Shown piece after piece: positions 40,620 to 50,145 of a DNA stretch of 64,000 nucleotides. Each line of letters opens with the position of its first letter. Positions within the stretch are counted from its first letter, which is position 1. The position numbers were made by a program, and so were the translations under genes. The stretch covers positions 2,550,501 to 2,614,500 of the forward strand of contig NZ_OY781882.1 of the NCBI RefSeq assembly GCF_963677125.1. The letters are read 5' to 3'. Source of the DNA: an uncultured Desulfobacter sp. (lineage in GTDB: Bacteria > Desulfobacterota > Desulfobacteria > Desulfobacterales > Desulfobacteraceae). A model generated the notes under the pieces. The model was not told the DNA's origin. It was given only the letters and a program-made list of their open reading frames with translations, and made no database searches.

Positions 40620-42656
40620 TCAAAATTGGTAGGAAAGACTGAGGCGGATATCCCGGCCCGGTTCCTGGACAGGGTAATTAAAATTGGCAATTGTCGTCTG
40701 ATTTGAATATTGCTCATCAAATATATTGTTGATTGCCAAGGACAAAGTGAAATTTTTCAAAGTCTTGCACTGCGGGTGATACTGTACTGTCAGGTTATGA
40801 AGGACATATCCGTCTTCAAGAACGCTGTTGTAGCCGCTGTCAGTGCAATCGGAATCGTCAAATACCACTATCAAGGTGTATCCTATATTGAATTGCAGGG
40901 ATGGTATATAGTTTACGGCAAAAGAAAGGGTATCACCTGTTGTGGCTGCTGTCCGTTGGATTGTTTTACTGACATCCTGATCACCATACTCCACATCGTT
41001 ATGGGCATAGCCTAAGTAAAAATCCAATTTCGGGATTCCCCATTGGGCAGACAATTCAAACCCCTTTGTTTCCAACTCATCATCATCATTAACAATATCA
41101 CTAATAGCCGCCATTCCTCCGCCTGTCCCGGCAACAATAACATCCTCAATCACTGTATCAAAAAACGTGGCTTTAAACGTCAGATTGTCTTTGGCCATAA
41201 AAACACCACTTTTCTTAAATTTACCCCCAACTTCTTTCTTTTTGGATCTCTCAGGATCCAGGGTGCCGTTTACCTCTCCGTTAAATGTGCAATTTGGTGC
41301 CAGATTTGTCACCCAATTGAGTGGAATTGTATTCGCGCCGCTGACCGTTTCCCCATAACCGGCAAAAAGTGAAAACCCATATCCAACATCAACAGATCCC
41401 TTAATATTGGGTGAAACAGCAGCATTTCCATCAATATCATTTTCATTAAATTCATTCTCGAAACGGTCATAACGAACGCCAAAGGACAAATGAACATTGC
41501 GGTATGAAAACCGATCCTGGGCAAAAAAACCAAGATTGGCACTCGTAAAAGTACCTGTCGAGGTTTTGCCTTCTTCGTTAAGATAGTCAGTACCAATGGA
41601 AAGCGCGTTTTTTGTTGTTCCCCAGGCCTGATTAAAGGTGTTTTTTAAACTGCCGCCAACACCGTCACTCGTGTATTTGGTATTACTATCCTTGTTCAAA
41701 ATACTGGTATCCACAGAATAGATATTGAGACCGGTATTAATATAAGGAGAATCCGGCGAAAATTGATGGTTAAGGGTAACCGTTTCCTGCTCCAGCTCCT
41801 GCCGGCTTGCCAGAGACTCATCAGTAAGCATACCTTGATCACCCGGCTTTGTCCACGGGTAGAGCCCTTCTTCGGTATTTTTTTCCACACTGATCCGCAA
41901 ATCGTTATTCGCCTTGTTCAAAAGTGTAAATTTAGCAAAATAGTCGCGTTGCTCCTCTGCAGTTCCAAGCGCCTCTTCCCCACTGCCGGTTTCATAATTT
42001 TCAGTATCCGTATCCGTAACATAGAACAATAGGCCCATGTCATTATAAACACCATACAGTGCAAGGCTGTTTCGCCAACCTTCGGAAACGCTCGAATATG
42101 AAGTTTTTGCCAGCAGCCCCATACTCTTCTCATCAAGGAGCATATCCTGTGCATCTTTAGTAGTATAACGAATGGATCCACCGAGATTGGCAGACCCCTG
42201 ATCAGCAGATGTGGGACCTGCCTCAACCTCAACATATTTCAGAAGATCGACATCCATATTCATCATGGTTCCCCGGGAACAGCGAAGATCTTTGTTTTGA
42301 CGGGCCCCATCAATGGTAACCGTCAAAAGGCTGTCGGAAATCCCCCTAAGATAAAGACGCCGCGCATTGGGTGCCCCGCCCCCGACCTCAATTCCCGGCG
42401 TAAGCAAAAAAAGATCATTGATTCCCCAAATCTGCTTTTTTTCAATCTCCTGGGAATCAATAACAATCGCTTCAGGATCAACATCGTCAGCAATCTTTTT
42501 TCCGATAACCTCGAGTTGTTTAAGTTCCAGTGCGGACTTCTCAGAATTTGCCTGACTTGAATCGTCATCTGCTGATGCCAAGGGCACACACAGGCAACAC
42601 GCTGTAAAGACAGCTATTATTATTAATGCATTAACTTTTAAAACACTATATTTCAT
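40620..42656 (-). CDS. TonB-dependent outer-membrane receptor
   Basis: A 678-residue TonB receptor. Signal peptide (about 1-28), then a plug domain (about 40-160) with IWGINDLFLLTPGIEVGGG, RLYLRGISDSLLTVTIDGAR and the RQNKDLRCSRG region, and a 22-strand beta-barrel ending in LSLSYQF, the C-terminal aromatic required for outer-membrane insertion. Sequence features (GVRYDRFENEF, NIFDEQYSNQ) are those of the heme/metal-complex receptor class. The start was placed at ATG 42656 (GGGGTG upstream) rather than GTG 42665. It is co-oriented with ResB-like and CcsA-like genes, with a strong hairpin (42702-42736) between, and heme or another metal complex is the inferred cargo. Confidence 0.9.
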   Translation of the reverse strand: MKYSVLKVNALIIIAVFTACCLCVPLASADDDSSQANSEKSALELKQLEVIGKKIADDVDPEAIVIDSQEIEKKQIWGINDLFLLTPGIEVGGGAPNARRLYLRGISDSLLTVTIDGARQNKDLRCSRGTMMNMDVDLLKYVEVEAGPTSADQGSANLGGSIRYTTKDAQDMLLDEKSMGLLAKTSYSSVSEGWRNSLALYGVYNDMGLLFYVTDTDTENYETGSGEEALGTAEEQRDYFAKFTLLNKANNDLRISVEKNTEEGLYPWTKPGDQGMLTDESLASRQELEQETVTLNHQFSPDSPYINTGLNIYSVDTSILNKDSNTKYTSDGVGGSLKNTFNQAWGTTKNALSIGTDYLNEEGKTSTGTFTSANLGFFAQDRFSYRNVHLSFGVRYDRFENEFNENDIDGNAAVSPNIKGSVDVGYGFSLFAGYGETVSGANTIPLNWVTNLAPNCTFNGEVNGTLDPERSKKKEVGGKFKKSGVFMAKDNLTFKATFFDTVIEDVIVAGTGGGMAAISDIVNDDDELETKGFELSAQWGIPKLDFYLGYAHNDVEYGDQDVSKTIQRTAATTGDTLSFAVNYIPSLQFNIGYTLIVVFDDSDCTDSGYNSVLEDGYVLHNLTVQYHPQCKTLKNFTLSLAINNIFDEQYSNQTTIANFNYPVQEPGRDIRLSLSYQF

Positions 42657-42701
42657 AAAATTCACCCCAAATACAATAATGATGGAAATGCGAGCGGGTA
42701 C

Positions 42702-42736
42702 CCAATGCCATAAACTTAAAAAGTTTATGGCATTGG
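42702..42736. terminator. 16-bp stem hairpin between ResB-like and TonB receptor genes
   Basis: CCAATGCCATAAACTT and AAGTTTATGGCATTGG pair perfectly around a 3-base AAA loop; outer bases GGTA/TTACC extend it imperfectly. No T-run follows, so it may be a processing or stability element that lets the receptor be expressed at a different level from the upstream membrane genes. Confidence 0.6.
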
Positions 42737-42750
42737 GCGGTTACCTGGAA

Positions 42751-43581
42751 TCACAGAATATCGGCAACATCTTTTATGCTTTTCTTTCGGGGCCGCATGT
42801 AATACAGCAGCAGAAACAAGCACATAAAGAGGTCACCGGCCAGTATGATCAAAAGGCCGTAATCTTTTTTGATGATGACCACCAATTGTGGAACCATTTT
42901 TCCTTGTATGATTTTCGGCTTGCCGGCCATGCTCAGGTGAAATGACAAATCGCCGTCATAACTTGGGTGTAACATAGAAATTTTATGCTCTTTTATGTGT
43001 TTACCCTTTTTAGAAACGGCTAAGACGGCAGAACAACTGCATATTGGAGGTCCGATCTCCTCTTTTGGACGCATTTTGCATTGTTGCTCAACAACCTGAA
43101 TCCGGTAGTCATCAACTTCAATTGCAGCCCCGGGGGTCCCGGGAAGACGTTGCCGCCAACCGGTACATTCGGAAACGGCAAACCCCATCAATAAAATAAG
43201 AAAAAAACAATGAATCAAAGACGGAAGAAGCAATTTAAAAAATTCACCCAGGCTGTGCTTGGACCGGACAGGTAGAAGTCCCGATAATCTCTTTATAATA
43301 CAGGCCACGGTATTGATAAAAAGGAATAAAAGCAGGAGCAGAAGCAAATAAATCCACCAGCTTTTTTGGAGTGGTTGCAGGCCAAACCACTCAGGTAAAA
43401 GATGATAATTGATTTCTTTATATACAGTGTCGTTTTTAACGTACAAACCTCCGGCCCAAAGGGTCGCTGTAAGTAAAATAAATAACCATAAAGCAATACT
43501 GAGATTGCTTAAAAATTCCAAAAGAGAGAAACCCTTTTTTGAAAGGCTGTCCCCATTATATTCGGTGTTTGCAGTATTCAT
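42751..43581 (-). CDS. ResB/Ccs1-like membrane protein
   Basis: A 276-residue membrane protein with about four TM helices (near 28-50, 70-95, 118-138 and 240-262) and a periplasmic beta-rich insert. LSNLSIALWLFILLTATLWAG is the start typical of ResB/Ccs1 (system II cytochrome c biogenesis), and the 110-residue insert with RIQVVEQQ, SCSAVLAV and HPSYDGDLSFHLS is a shortened version of the ResB soluble domain. Canonical ResB is 400 or more residues, so this is a small paralogue. It overlaps the CcsA-like gene by four bases. Linked to a TonB receptor, it may handle imported heme rather than cytochrome maturation; that is inference. Confidence 0.75.
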   Translation of the reverse strand: MNTANTEYNGDSLSKKGFSLLEFLSNLSIALWLFILLTATLWAGGLYVKNDTVYKEINYHLLPEWFGLQPLQKSWWIYLLLLLLLFLFINTVACIIKRLSGLLPVRSKHSLGEFFKLLLPSLIHCFFLILLMGFAVSECTGWRQRLPGTPGAAIEVDDYRIQVVEQQCKMRPKEEIGPPICSCSAVLAVSKKGKHIKEHKISMLHPSYDGDLSFHLSMAGKPKIIQGKMVPQLVVIIKKDYGLLIILAGDLFMCLFLLLYYMRPRKKSIKDVADIL

Positions 43582-44408
43582 GCTATGTTGTTCCCAATAT
43601 TGAATTTGACATTATTCCCAAGGACAGTCAGTTGCGAAAGAACGGGTTTTTTCGGGGGCGATAACTTCCGGGTTACCGTTGTTGGTAAGGGGAGAAGAAC
43701 AGTAATAACAAGAACAATTGCCGCTCCTGACACAGCCCATATTGCCTTTGACCGTATAGTAAATTTCTGAATGTACTGGAGATGAATGTAACCGCAGTAA
43801 ACCAGCCATATCGCTGCCGTATCAAGATGATCCTGCATCCAGGCAAAGGGGCTTGCCCATGCAAGGTAGCTCCAGACAGCGCCAAAAACTTGCGCAAGAC
43901 TATAAAAAACGAATCCATCAAGGACTATCTGGTTAAACAGATGATCGTGCTGCTTTTTTAAAACAAAAAACAAAGCGTAGAAACCACCTGCAAAGAAACA
44001 AGCCACCGCAAGAGTTTGCAAAAATTGGCAAATCAAAACGGACGGAGTTTGCATCATCGGACATGGCGGCATGGCGGGAAATGGTTGAAAAAGAGCAATT
44101 ATAGTAAAAATGAGAACAGGAATAGACAGGGCGGAAGCTGTTTTTGCCGATTCTTTCCTAAGAAGAAAAATAGCAATGAACACAAGGCAGCAGGGCAGAA
44201 AAACGGCTTGCCTCAATGCTCTGCCCAATGCATACACACCAAAATTACTGCAAATAAGCCCCAAACTGACAAGATGAAGAACAGCACCGAGGCCCAGCAA
44301 TAGCAACGTTGTCCTGTGCTGGTGCAACAGGTTTCCGACAAAACCGAGACAATATAATGCACAGGCACAGTAAAAAATGAATTGTGAAGAAGTAATAGGA
44401 ATAGACAT
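43578..44408 (-). CDS. CcsA/CcmC-like membrane protein with degenerate WWD motif
   Basis: A 276-residue protein with eight TM helices. The CcsA family should show a periplasmic tryptophan-rich WWD motif (W-G-x-x-W-x-W-D-x-K/E-x-T). Here the aligned region reads AWASPFAWMQDHLDTAAIWLV, keeping a tryptophan, an acidic residue and the following tyrosine-rich helix with a histidine (GYIHLQ), but losing the canonical W-G-x-x-W-x-W-D core. It pairs with the ResB-like gene (four-base overlap), as CcsB/CcsA pairs do in cytochrome c synthases. Together with the adjacent TonB receptor this suggests transport or handling of heme or a related tetrapyrrole across the inner membrane. Upstream, two palindromes mark a regulatory region. 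Confidence 0.7.
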   Translation of the reverse strand: MSIPITSSQFIFYCACALYCLGFVGNLLHQHRTTLLLLGLGAVLHLVSLGLICSNFGVYALGRALRQAVFLPCCLVFIAIFLLRKESAKTASALSIPVLIFTIIALFQPFPAMPPCPMMQTPSVLICQFLQTLAVACFFAGGFYALFFVLKKQHDHLFNQIVLDGFVFYSLAQVFGAVWSYLAWASPFAWMQDHLDTAAIWLVYCGYIHLQYIQKFTIRSKAIWAVSGAAIVLVITVLLPLPTTVTRKLSPPKKPVLSQLTVLGNNVKFNIGNNIA

Positions 44409-44450
44409 GGCATTCTCGCAATTTAATATATTGTTTTTAAAAAATACTAT

Positions 44451-44468
44451 TGACGTTTAAATACGTCA
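44451..44468. promoter_or_regulatory. inverted repeat upstream of the CcsA-like gene
   Basis: TGACGT-TTAAAT-ACGTCA: 6-base arms, 43 bases upstream of the CcsA-like start. The core TGACGT/ACGTCA resembles the TGACGTCA centre of the 19704-19717 palindrome, but sharing of a regulator is only a guess. Confidence 0.45.
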
Positions 44469-44565
44469 TAAAAACTGGAAATACTACTTGTCGTGTATAG
44501 ATGTCAATAGTAATTTTTATCGCTACAGATATACGATACAACATGCAATAGTCTTATGATATAGC

Positions 44566-44579
44566 CAAATAGCTATTTG
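44566..44579. promoter_or_regulatory. 14-bp perfect palindrome
   Basis: CAAATAGCTATTTG is self-complementary. It lies in the 414-base gene-free region 44409-44822 between the CcsA-like gene and the next TonB receptor; either operon could use it. The rest of that region shows no gene (a 61-codon plus-strand frame at 44641-44826 has no ribosome site). Confidence 0.45.
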
Positions 44580-44761
44580 CGATTTATGCTCATATTTTGA
44601 TATATTTTTAAGGAATTTTTACGTTCTGTAGAACAACCAGTTGATGTTCCGGAATTTAGAAAAGGTATTGAAAAATTCCGCCTGTAACGGATTTAAGTCC
44701 CCCCAAAAGCAGGGTTTCTGTTGTGCCCGGTTTCGGATTTTACACCAATTTCACCACATTA

Positions 44762-44816
44762 TGGGATGGACGAGGGAGAAAGAGGGAAACAGGTACTCCC
44801 CCCCCGGTCCATCCCA
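44762..44816. terminator. long-loop hairpin after the TonB receptor
   Basis: GGGATGGAC (44763-44771) and GTCCATCCC (44807-44815) are complementary arms around 35 purine/C-rich bases. It directly follows the stop of the minus-strand TonB gene at 44823, so it probably ends or protects that mRNA. No T-run follows. Confidence 0.5.
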
Positions 44817-44822
44817 CAATCC

Positions 44823-47090
44823 TTAGAAAGTAACAGAAGCAGACGCAAAAACCGTAAAAGGCGCGCCGGTTTGGTAGGTTGAACCAAGTGTTTTGTAGTC
44901 AGTGGTATTGATTATACTGATATATTCCTTGTCAAAAATATTATTGACCGTCAAAGAGAAATCAAGATTTTTGATTTTCATCTTAGGGACAGCACCAACC
45001 TTATAGGTCAAATCAAAGTCAAATATCACGGCACCGTCAATTTTCTCATCGTGTTCAATGTCCCCGTACCTGCTGGACGTGTATTTAACAATCGGCGAAA
45101 GAACAAATTTACCTATGCGGTAGCTTGCAATTGCCTTGCATAAAAATTCCGGTGCATCGGGAACCTGATCCCCGTCAACAGCATTAACGGAGCCGTCGCT
45201 GTTAAAAATATCTTGTGTAAAAAAGAACCGGTTATAGGAAAAGGATCCGTAAAGGGACAAATTTTCGGATACCAATGCCCCGGCCTCCAATTCAAATCCG
45301 TATGCTTCGGCCTCTGCGTTGGTGGATGGATATGAAACCTCCAGGGAAGGGTCATAGTAGGTTGCGGCTTTATTTTTATGGCGGGCGTAATAAAGCGTGG
45401 GCACCACATACAGTTTGTCTGTAATGTATCTTAATCCAATGTCGAAATTATCAACGGTTTCCAGTTCCTGTTTATCCCATAGATCCTGCAGGGTAATCCC
45501 TTTTGCATAAAAGGCTTGTTTCTGGGAAATAAAATAGGGATAAAGACTTACACTCATGCCATAGTTTCTGCCATAGGAGACATAGGTACTAAGATCCTCA
45601 TTGATCTTGTAATTGACCCCTATGTTGGGAAGCAACTTGTTGAAATCCCTGGAATCCGCACAGGCATCCTCATCAATGGATGTGGCCATGGCAAGCGCAG
45701 TTTCATAACTGACATCGCCGATGCCGGTTGTATTATAGGTCGTTATGGAAGGCATGGTATATCTGAGATATTTTACGCCGCCTTGGAGTGTAAATCGTCC
45801 TTTGGCATATTTGCCCGAAATAAAGGGGGTGTTCTGGCGGTGCTTGGAGCTGTCGGACAGGGCCTGCCATTTGTCGAATACAAGTTCACCGGAAGACACT
45901 TTATATAATTTCCATGAAGTTGGCGGACCCGGCCTCTCCTGCTGAAGATTAAAAAAACCGACCGTCAGGTCAACGGATTGTATACGGGTTGAATACTGGC
46001 TTAAAAACCCGCTCATGTCATGATCAATATCCCATTCTCTGATGCGGTTATTCCCGTTTTTCATTGTTATTGTTTCCATGTAACTGCCCTGGTCATTCCA
46101 GTAGAACGGCTTAAACAGCAACGTGGAATTATCATCAAAACGGTATTCAATCTTGCCGAAAACGTTATAATCCTCAAACTCGGCCTTGTTATACCCGTAA
46201 TAAAAATAGTCGTTTTTATCATTGGTAAAATCAAAATCATGATTGTCGCTTAAAGACTCTGCCTGGGTATAACTCAGGGTTCTGTAGGTATTTACATCGG
46301 AATTATTGTAGATTGAAAACGCTTCTATCTTCAGTTTGCTGCCGATTTTTTGCGACAGCCCAATCATTGCGTTGTCCCGGTCAGACTCCCCTTCTCCTTT
46401 CCACTTATCGGCACTGGTGTTGGAGTATGAGATAAAGCCGTTGGTTTCAGTTGAAAATTTGCCTGTATCAAGGCGAAGAAAAGTCCGCCTGAAATCTTCG
46501 CTTCCCATCACCTGTTTGAACTTAAAATTAAATTCATCAACAGGCCTTTTTACTTCCATGTCGATTTTTCCGCCGATATTTGTCAGGCCAAAGCCCTGGT
46601 CCGCCGGCACACCACCTTTGTAGATGGATATTGTATCAAAATTTTCCATGTCATATATGGTTACCCCACCCCCGGGTCTGCCGCTCACAGGGACACCTTC
46701 CACATTGACAGGGGTTGAAGGATTTCCGCCGCCTGTGGCTTCAACTCCTCTGAATCTGAAAGATTCATGATAATTGCTGATATCGGCAAGCCCGCTTGGA
46801 TCCACACTTTGTTGATTTACGGACGGAATTAGGCTTATGGCTTTATGAACGGACATGGTGGAAGAAGGTCCCAGGGCATTGATTCCCTTTTCTGTAACCT
46901 TTGTTTTTGTGCTGGTCTCGGTGAACAGCGGACCTATAAAGTCCTCTTCCTCAAACGCGCCCTTTACAACCGTCTCGGGAAGTTGATAAACGGTTTCTTC
47001 TTCGGAAAAGCAGGCAACCGGAACCATCACAATAACCACTATCATCAAAATCATGCGCTTTATCAAAAGATGCATTGTATTTTTTACCAT
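44823..47090 (-). CDS. TonB-dependent receptor (755 aa)
   Basis: A 755-residue outer-membrane receptor with signal peptide (about 1-30, ending SEEE), plug domain carrying TVVKGAF, SLIPSVNQQSVDPSGL, RFRGVEATGGGNPSTPVNVE and SIYKGGVPADQGFG, and a beta-barrel ending FASASVTF. It lies at the 3' end of the minus-strand operon with a FecCD-type transporter, consistent with uptake of the metal complex or cofactor imported by that transporter. Compared with the receptor at 50146 it is more divergent, suggesting a different ligand or outer-membrane component. Stop at 44823 is followed by a hairpin. Confidence 0.9.
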   Translation of the reverse strand: MVKNTMHLLIKRMILMIVVIVMVPVACFSEEETVYQLPETVVKGAFEEEDFIGPLFTETSTKTKVTEKGINALGPSSTMSVHKAISLIPSVNQQSVDPSGLADISNYHESFRFRGVEATGGGNPSTPVNVEGVPVSGRPGGGVTIYDMENFDTISIYKGGVPADQGFGLTNIGGKIDMEVKRPVDEFNFKFKQVMGSEDFRRTFLRLDTGKFSTETNGFISYSNTSADKWKGEGESDRDNAMIGLSQKIGSKLKIEAFSIYNNSDVNTYRTLSYTQAESLSDNHDFDFTNDKNDYFYYGYNKAEFEDYNVFGKIEYRFDDNSTLLFKPFYWNDQGSYMETITMKNGNNRIREWDIDHDMSGFLSQYSTRIQSVDLTVGFFNLQQERPGPPTSWKLYKVSSGELVFDKWQALSDSSKHRQNTPFISGKYAKGRFTLQGGVKYLRYTMPSITTYNTTGIGDVSYETALAMATSIDEDACADSRDFNKLLPNIGVNYKINEDLSTYVSYGRNYGMSVSLYPYFISQKQAFYAKGITLQDLWDKQELETVDNFDIGLRYITDKLYVVPTLYYARHKNKAATYYDPSLEVSYPSTNAEAEAYGFELEAGALVSENLSLYGSFSYNRFFFTQDIFNSDGSVNAVDGDQVPDAPEFLCKAIASYRIGKFVLSPIVKYTSSRYGDIEHDEKIDGAVIFDFDLTYKVGAVPKMKIKNLDFSLTVNNIFDKEYISIINTTDYKTLGSTYQTGAPFTVFASASVTF

Positions 47091-47193
47091 TTATCTATTT
47101 TTTTCCTCTTGTTTAAAAATTCCGGCAGAGCCGGGTTTTGGGGTTAATATGTATTTCAAACTCAACCATAGATTCCAATATCCGGGCCGTCCG

Positions 47194-48234
47194 TTACGGT
47201 TCTATAATTTCCGCGGCGGCTTTCCGATTCAGGGACACATTTAAAAAAAGGCTGTAAAATTTTCGAATTTCATCCACAATATCTACATCATATTTTTCAG
47301 GATATAACTTGTTGAGCAACCATCTGGCTCCCAGAAGCCTCATAAAGGAAGGGGGACGGTCAAACCAGTTAAGAGAAGCATTAGGAATCTGGTAAACCCG
47401 CTTGTTTTGGACCGCAGGAATATTTCGCCATCGCGGATCGTGAAATATTGCGTCATAAAAACCGTGTTCATAGGTGACGATCACATCCGGGGCGTAACGC
47501 ATTACCTGTTCTATGGAAACCTTTTCCATGCCGTAAATGGTCCGGGATGGGCAGATATGGACATTTTTTCCACCACATAGGGCGAGAAGCTCGGCATGAA
47601 CAGAAGCGTCACACTCTGTACTCAGGCCGTCCATGCCTTCGGCATAGTAAACAGATACCTTATCAGATTCAGGTATGGCGTCTCGTACGGCCTTGATCCT
47701 ATCTATGGTTTCTTGTGCATAGTCTGCAAGTGCGGCTGCCCGTTTTTCGCGGTGAAGCAGTCGTCCCAGAAACCGGAAGGTTTCGGGATAGTCTTCCAGT
47801 TTGTCCAAAGAGATGTAAACCAACCTAAACCCCATGGGAACCAGCATCTCTTCTGCTTTACGGCTGACAGGAGAATTTTTCATATACCATGCCAGAATAA
47901 CATCGGGATTGACCTGCATCAGTGTTTCCAGGTTGGGCTTGCGTCCTTGGCCAAACCATCCACCGACCACCGGAAGCGTTTGCAAACGGGCCGGCAGATA
48001 TTGTTTCTCTTTTTCCCTGAAGGGGAAATTAAGGCCTGCAACCAGTTCCGGGGCAATGGCATAAAGCATATAGGAGACAGGGGGGCTGGTGCCAAATACC
48101 GTATGGATCTCATCAGGTACCTCAACCTTTCGACCATGCATATCCGTTATTAATCCTGCATGGCAAAAGCCAGTCCCCCAGATAAAGACAACCGTTGCAA
48201 TGAAAATGACCTTAAATTTTGTATACGCCTTCAT
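47194..48234 (-). CDS. periplasmic metallophore/tetrapyrrole-binding protein
   Basis: A 346-residue ABC substrate-binding protein of the helical-backbone (BtuF/FepB) type. Signal peptide about residues 1-26 (ending CHAG); domain 1 begins with ITDMHGRKVEVPDEIHTVFG, a family opening, and PDVILAWYMKNSP and APDVIVTYEHGF are the paired domain signatures separated by a long helix. Its ligand would be a cobalamin, heme or Fe-siderophore class molecule, delivered by the TonB receptors and taken up by the neighbouring permease and ATPase. No lipobox was seen. It lies 16 bases downstream of the ATPase gene. Confidence 0.9.
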   Translation of the reverse strand: MKAYTKFKVIFIATVVFIWGTGFCHAGLITDMHGRKVEVPDEIHTVFGTSPPVSYMLYAIAPELVAGLNFPFREKEKQYLPARLQTLPVVGGWFGQGRKPNLETLMQVNPDVILAWYMKNSPVSRKAEEMLVPMGFRLVYISLDKLEDYPETFRFLGRLLHREKRAAALADYAQETIDRIKAVRDAIPESDKVSVYYAEGMDGLSTECDASVHAELLALCGGKNVHICPSRTIYGMEKVSIEQVMRYAPDVIVTYEHGFYDAIFHDPRWRNIPAVQNKRVYQIPNASLNWFDRPPSFMRLLGARWLLNKLYPEKYDVDIVDEIRKFYSLFLNVSLNRKAAAEIIEP

Positions 48235-48250
48235 ATCATTCCATGTAAAA

Positions 48251-49108
48251 CTAATGAGTTAAATAAACCTGTCTCAAAGGATTTGGGGTAAAACAATTAA
48301 AAGAATCCGCCGGCTTTTTTTTGTTAACGTGGCCGAGCATCGTCCGGGGCACACAGACCCTGAGGCCTTCATCAAGATCCGCCATGCCGATATCCGTATT
48401 GTAAAGAAGATACAGATTTTCCTCATTGACGACCTCAGGGGCATCGCCGTTTGCCAGGACCCGACCTTTTTTGAGCATGACCACCCGGTCCGATATCCAG
48501 ACGGCATGTTCGGGAAAGTGGGTGGTTTTGATAAAGGTGTAGCCGTTATCCGCCAGCGTGGCGATCTGCGCCAAAAGGCGGATCTGATTGCCGTAATCCA
48601 GTCCGCTGACAGGTTCATCCATCACAAGGATATCAGCCCCCTGGGCAAGGGCACGGGCGATCAGGGTCATCTGGCGCTCTCCGCCGCTCACCTCGGTATA
48701 GGGCCGGTCCTTGAGATGGGCAATGGAAAGCTGCTCCAGCGCCTTAAGTGCCTCGTTCTCATCCTGTTTTGAATACCTGAAAAAAAAGGGCTTATGGGGC
48801 ATTCTGCCCATGAGCACCACGTCGATCACCCGGTAGGCAAAGGATATTTTGTGGGTCTGGGGCACATAAGCGACCCGCCGGGCCAGGGCCTTGGCGTTAA
48901 TGTGCCGGACTGGGCTCCCTTCAAGACGCACCTCTCCTTTTTGGGGACGGCAAAGCCCCAGCAAGACCTTCAAAAGCGTGGTCTTGCCGCTCCCGTTGGG
49001 TCCCAGCAGCGATACAACTTCACCTTTTTTCAAGGTTAGGTTGATGTCGTTTAAAACCGCCTTTTCACCATATCCATAGGTGACATGATCAATGCATATA
49101 AAACTCAT
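48251..49108 (-). CDS. ABC transporter ATPase (FecE/BtuD type)
   Basis: A 285-residue ATPase. Walker A is LLGPNGSGKTTLLKVLLG, the Q-loop is in AYVPQTHK, the signature is SGGERQMTLIARAL, Walker B is ILVMDEPVSGLD and the H-loop is in KTTHFPEHA. The length is slightly above FepC-type ATPases owing to a C-terminal extension. It couples ATP hydrolysis to uptake through the FecCD-type permease encoded next to it (stop and start overlap by one base). The start at 49108 was set by the permease overlap; the upstream in-frame ATG at 49117 would extend into that gene. Confidence 0.92.
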   Translation of the reverse strand: MSFICIDHVTYGYGEKAVLNDINLTLKKGEVVSLLGPNGSGKTTLLKVLLGLCRPQKGEVRLEGSPVRHINAKALARRVAYVPQTHKISFAYRVIDVVLMGRMPHKPFFFRYSKQDENEALKALEQLSIAHLKDRPYTEVSGGERQMTLIARALAQGADILVMDEPVSGLDYGNQIRLLAQIATLADNGYTFIKTTHFPEHAVWISDRVVMLKKGRVLANGDAPEVVNEENLYLLYNTDIGMADLDEGLRVCVPRTMLGHVNKKKPADSFNCFTPNPLRQVYLTH

Positions 49109-50133
49109 TAATTCCAACCTTTCCTTGATTTTCCCAGAATAAGGGCGAAAAAGGGAATTCCCACCAGGGATGTCAGGATGCCAATGGGAATTTCCACAGT
49201 GAAGACAAGCCTTGAAATGTCATCCACCACCAGCAGGTAAACAGCACCGATAACAGCCGATGCCGGCAATAATTTTCGGTTGTCCGGCCCCACAAGCATG
49301 CGGGCGATATGTGGAATGACCAGCCCCACCCAGCCAATCATCCCGCCAATTGCCACGGTCAGTGCGCTGATCAAGGTGGCCGGAAAAATCATCATTATAC
49401 GAATCAAACGCACATTCACCCCCAGGCAACGGGCCTCTTCATCGCCCATGCTCAAGATGTTCAGGTAATTTGCAAGGGAAATTAAAATCACAATGCCCGA
49501 CACCATGGGGATGCATACGACCCAGACGGTTTTTGCATCTATGGTTGAAAAACCGCCCATGAGCCAGTAAACAATTGCCGGAAGATGGCTATAGGGATCT
49601 GCCAGATATTTCACCACTGACAAAAGTGATGTAAACAGCGCACTGCTGATAATGCCGCCCAAAATCAGCATTAACATCCGGTCCCCACGGTATATCGCCG
49701 CCATCCCGACAGCGGCGGCGACAGCCACAAGGCCAAAGACAACAGAACTGATCTGAACAGCGAACCAGGTGCTGGTAGCCACCATGCCGAAAGCCGCCCC
49801 AAAAGAGGCTCCGGCCAGTACCCCTAAAAGGCCCGGTGATACCAGAGGATTGACAAACATGGATTGAAACGCCGCACCTGACACCGAAAGAGAAGATCCC
49901 ACCAGCATGGCGGCCACAATACGCGGCAAGCGGATATCGATAAAAAGATTTTTCAAAATCTGAAGCTTTCGGCAGCCTGCCAGACTCTGGCCGGACAAAA
50001 CAGCAGTAAAAAAATCATATATGTCGCCCCATGTGACGGGATAGCGTCCCAGGCAAAGGGAGATAACCGCTGCGGCAAAAAGAAGAAACAGAAGCAACGG
50101 CATCAAAACAAAAGTCTTTTTAAATATCATCAT
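49108..50133 (-). CDS. FecCD-family permease (BtuC/FepD type)
   Basis: A 341-residue permease with about ten TM helices. The FecCD signature GEEARCLGVNVRLIRIMMIF, a GMIGWVGLVIPHIARMLVGPDNRKLLPAS cytoplasmic coupling loop, and the N-terminal LPRIVAAMLVGSSLSVSGAAFQ all fit. It imports cobalamin, heme or siderophore complexes with the adjacent ATPase and binding protein. It lies 13 bases after the TonB receptor gene at 50146 and is co-transcribed. Start is ATG-ATG; either could be used. Confidence 0.93.
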   Translation of the reverse strand: MMIFKKTFVLMPLLLFLLFAAAVISLCLGRYPVTWGDIYDFFTAVLSGQSLAGCRKLQILKNLFIDIRLPRIVAAMLVGSSLSVSGAAFQSMFVNPLVSPGLLGVLAGASFGAAFGMVATSTWFAVQISSVVFGLVAVAAAVGMAAIYRGDRMLMLILGGIISSALFTSLLSVVKYLADPYSHLPAIVYWLMGGFSTIDAKTVWVVCIPMVSGIVILISLANYLNILSMGDEEARCLGVNVRLIRIMMIFPATLISALTVAIGGMIGWVGLVIPHIARMLVGPDNRKLLPASAVIGAVYLLVVDDISRLVFTVEIPIGILTSLVGIPFFALILGKSRKGWN

Positions 50134-50145
50134 GATTCAATATCT

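Noticed and set aside
44409..44822. A cobalamin riboswitch or Fur box for the metal-uptake operons
   Set aside because: I looked for a B12 box and for an extended Fur-like palindrome upstream of each TonB gene and found no convincing match by eye.
44641..44826. A 61-codon plus-strand frame in the gap before the TonB receptor
   Set aside because: No ribosome site, no recognised motif, and it overlaps the terminator-like hairpin.
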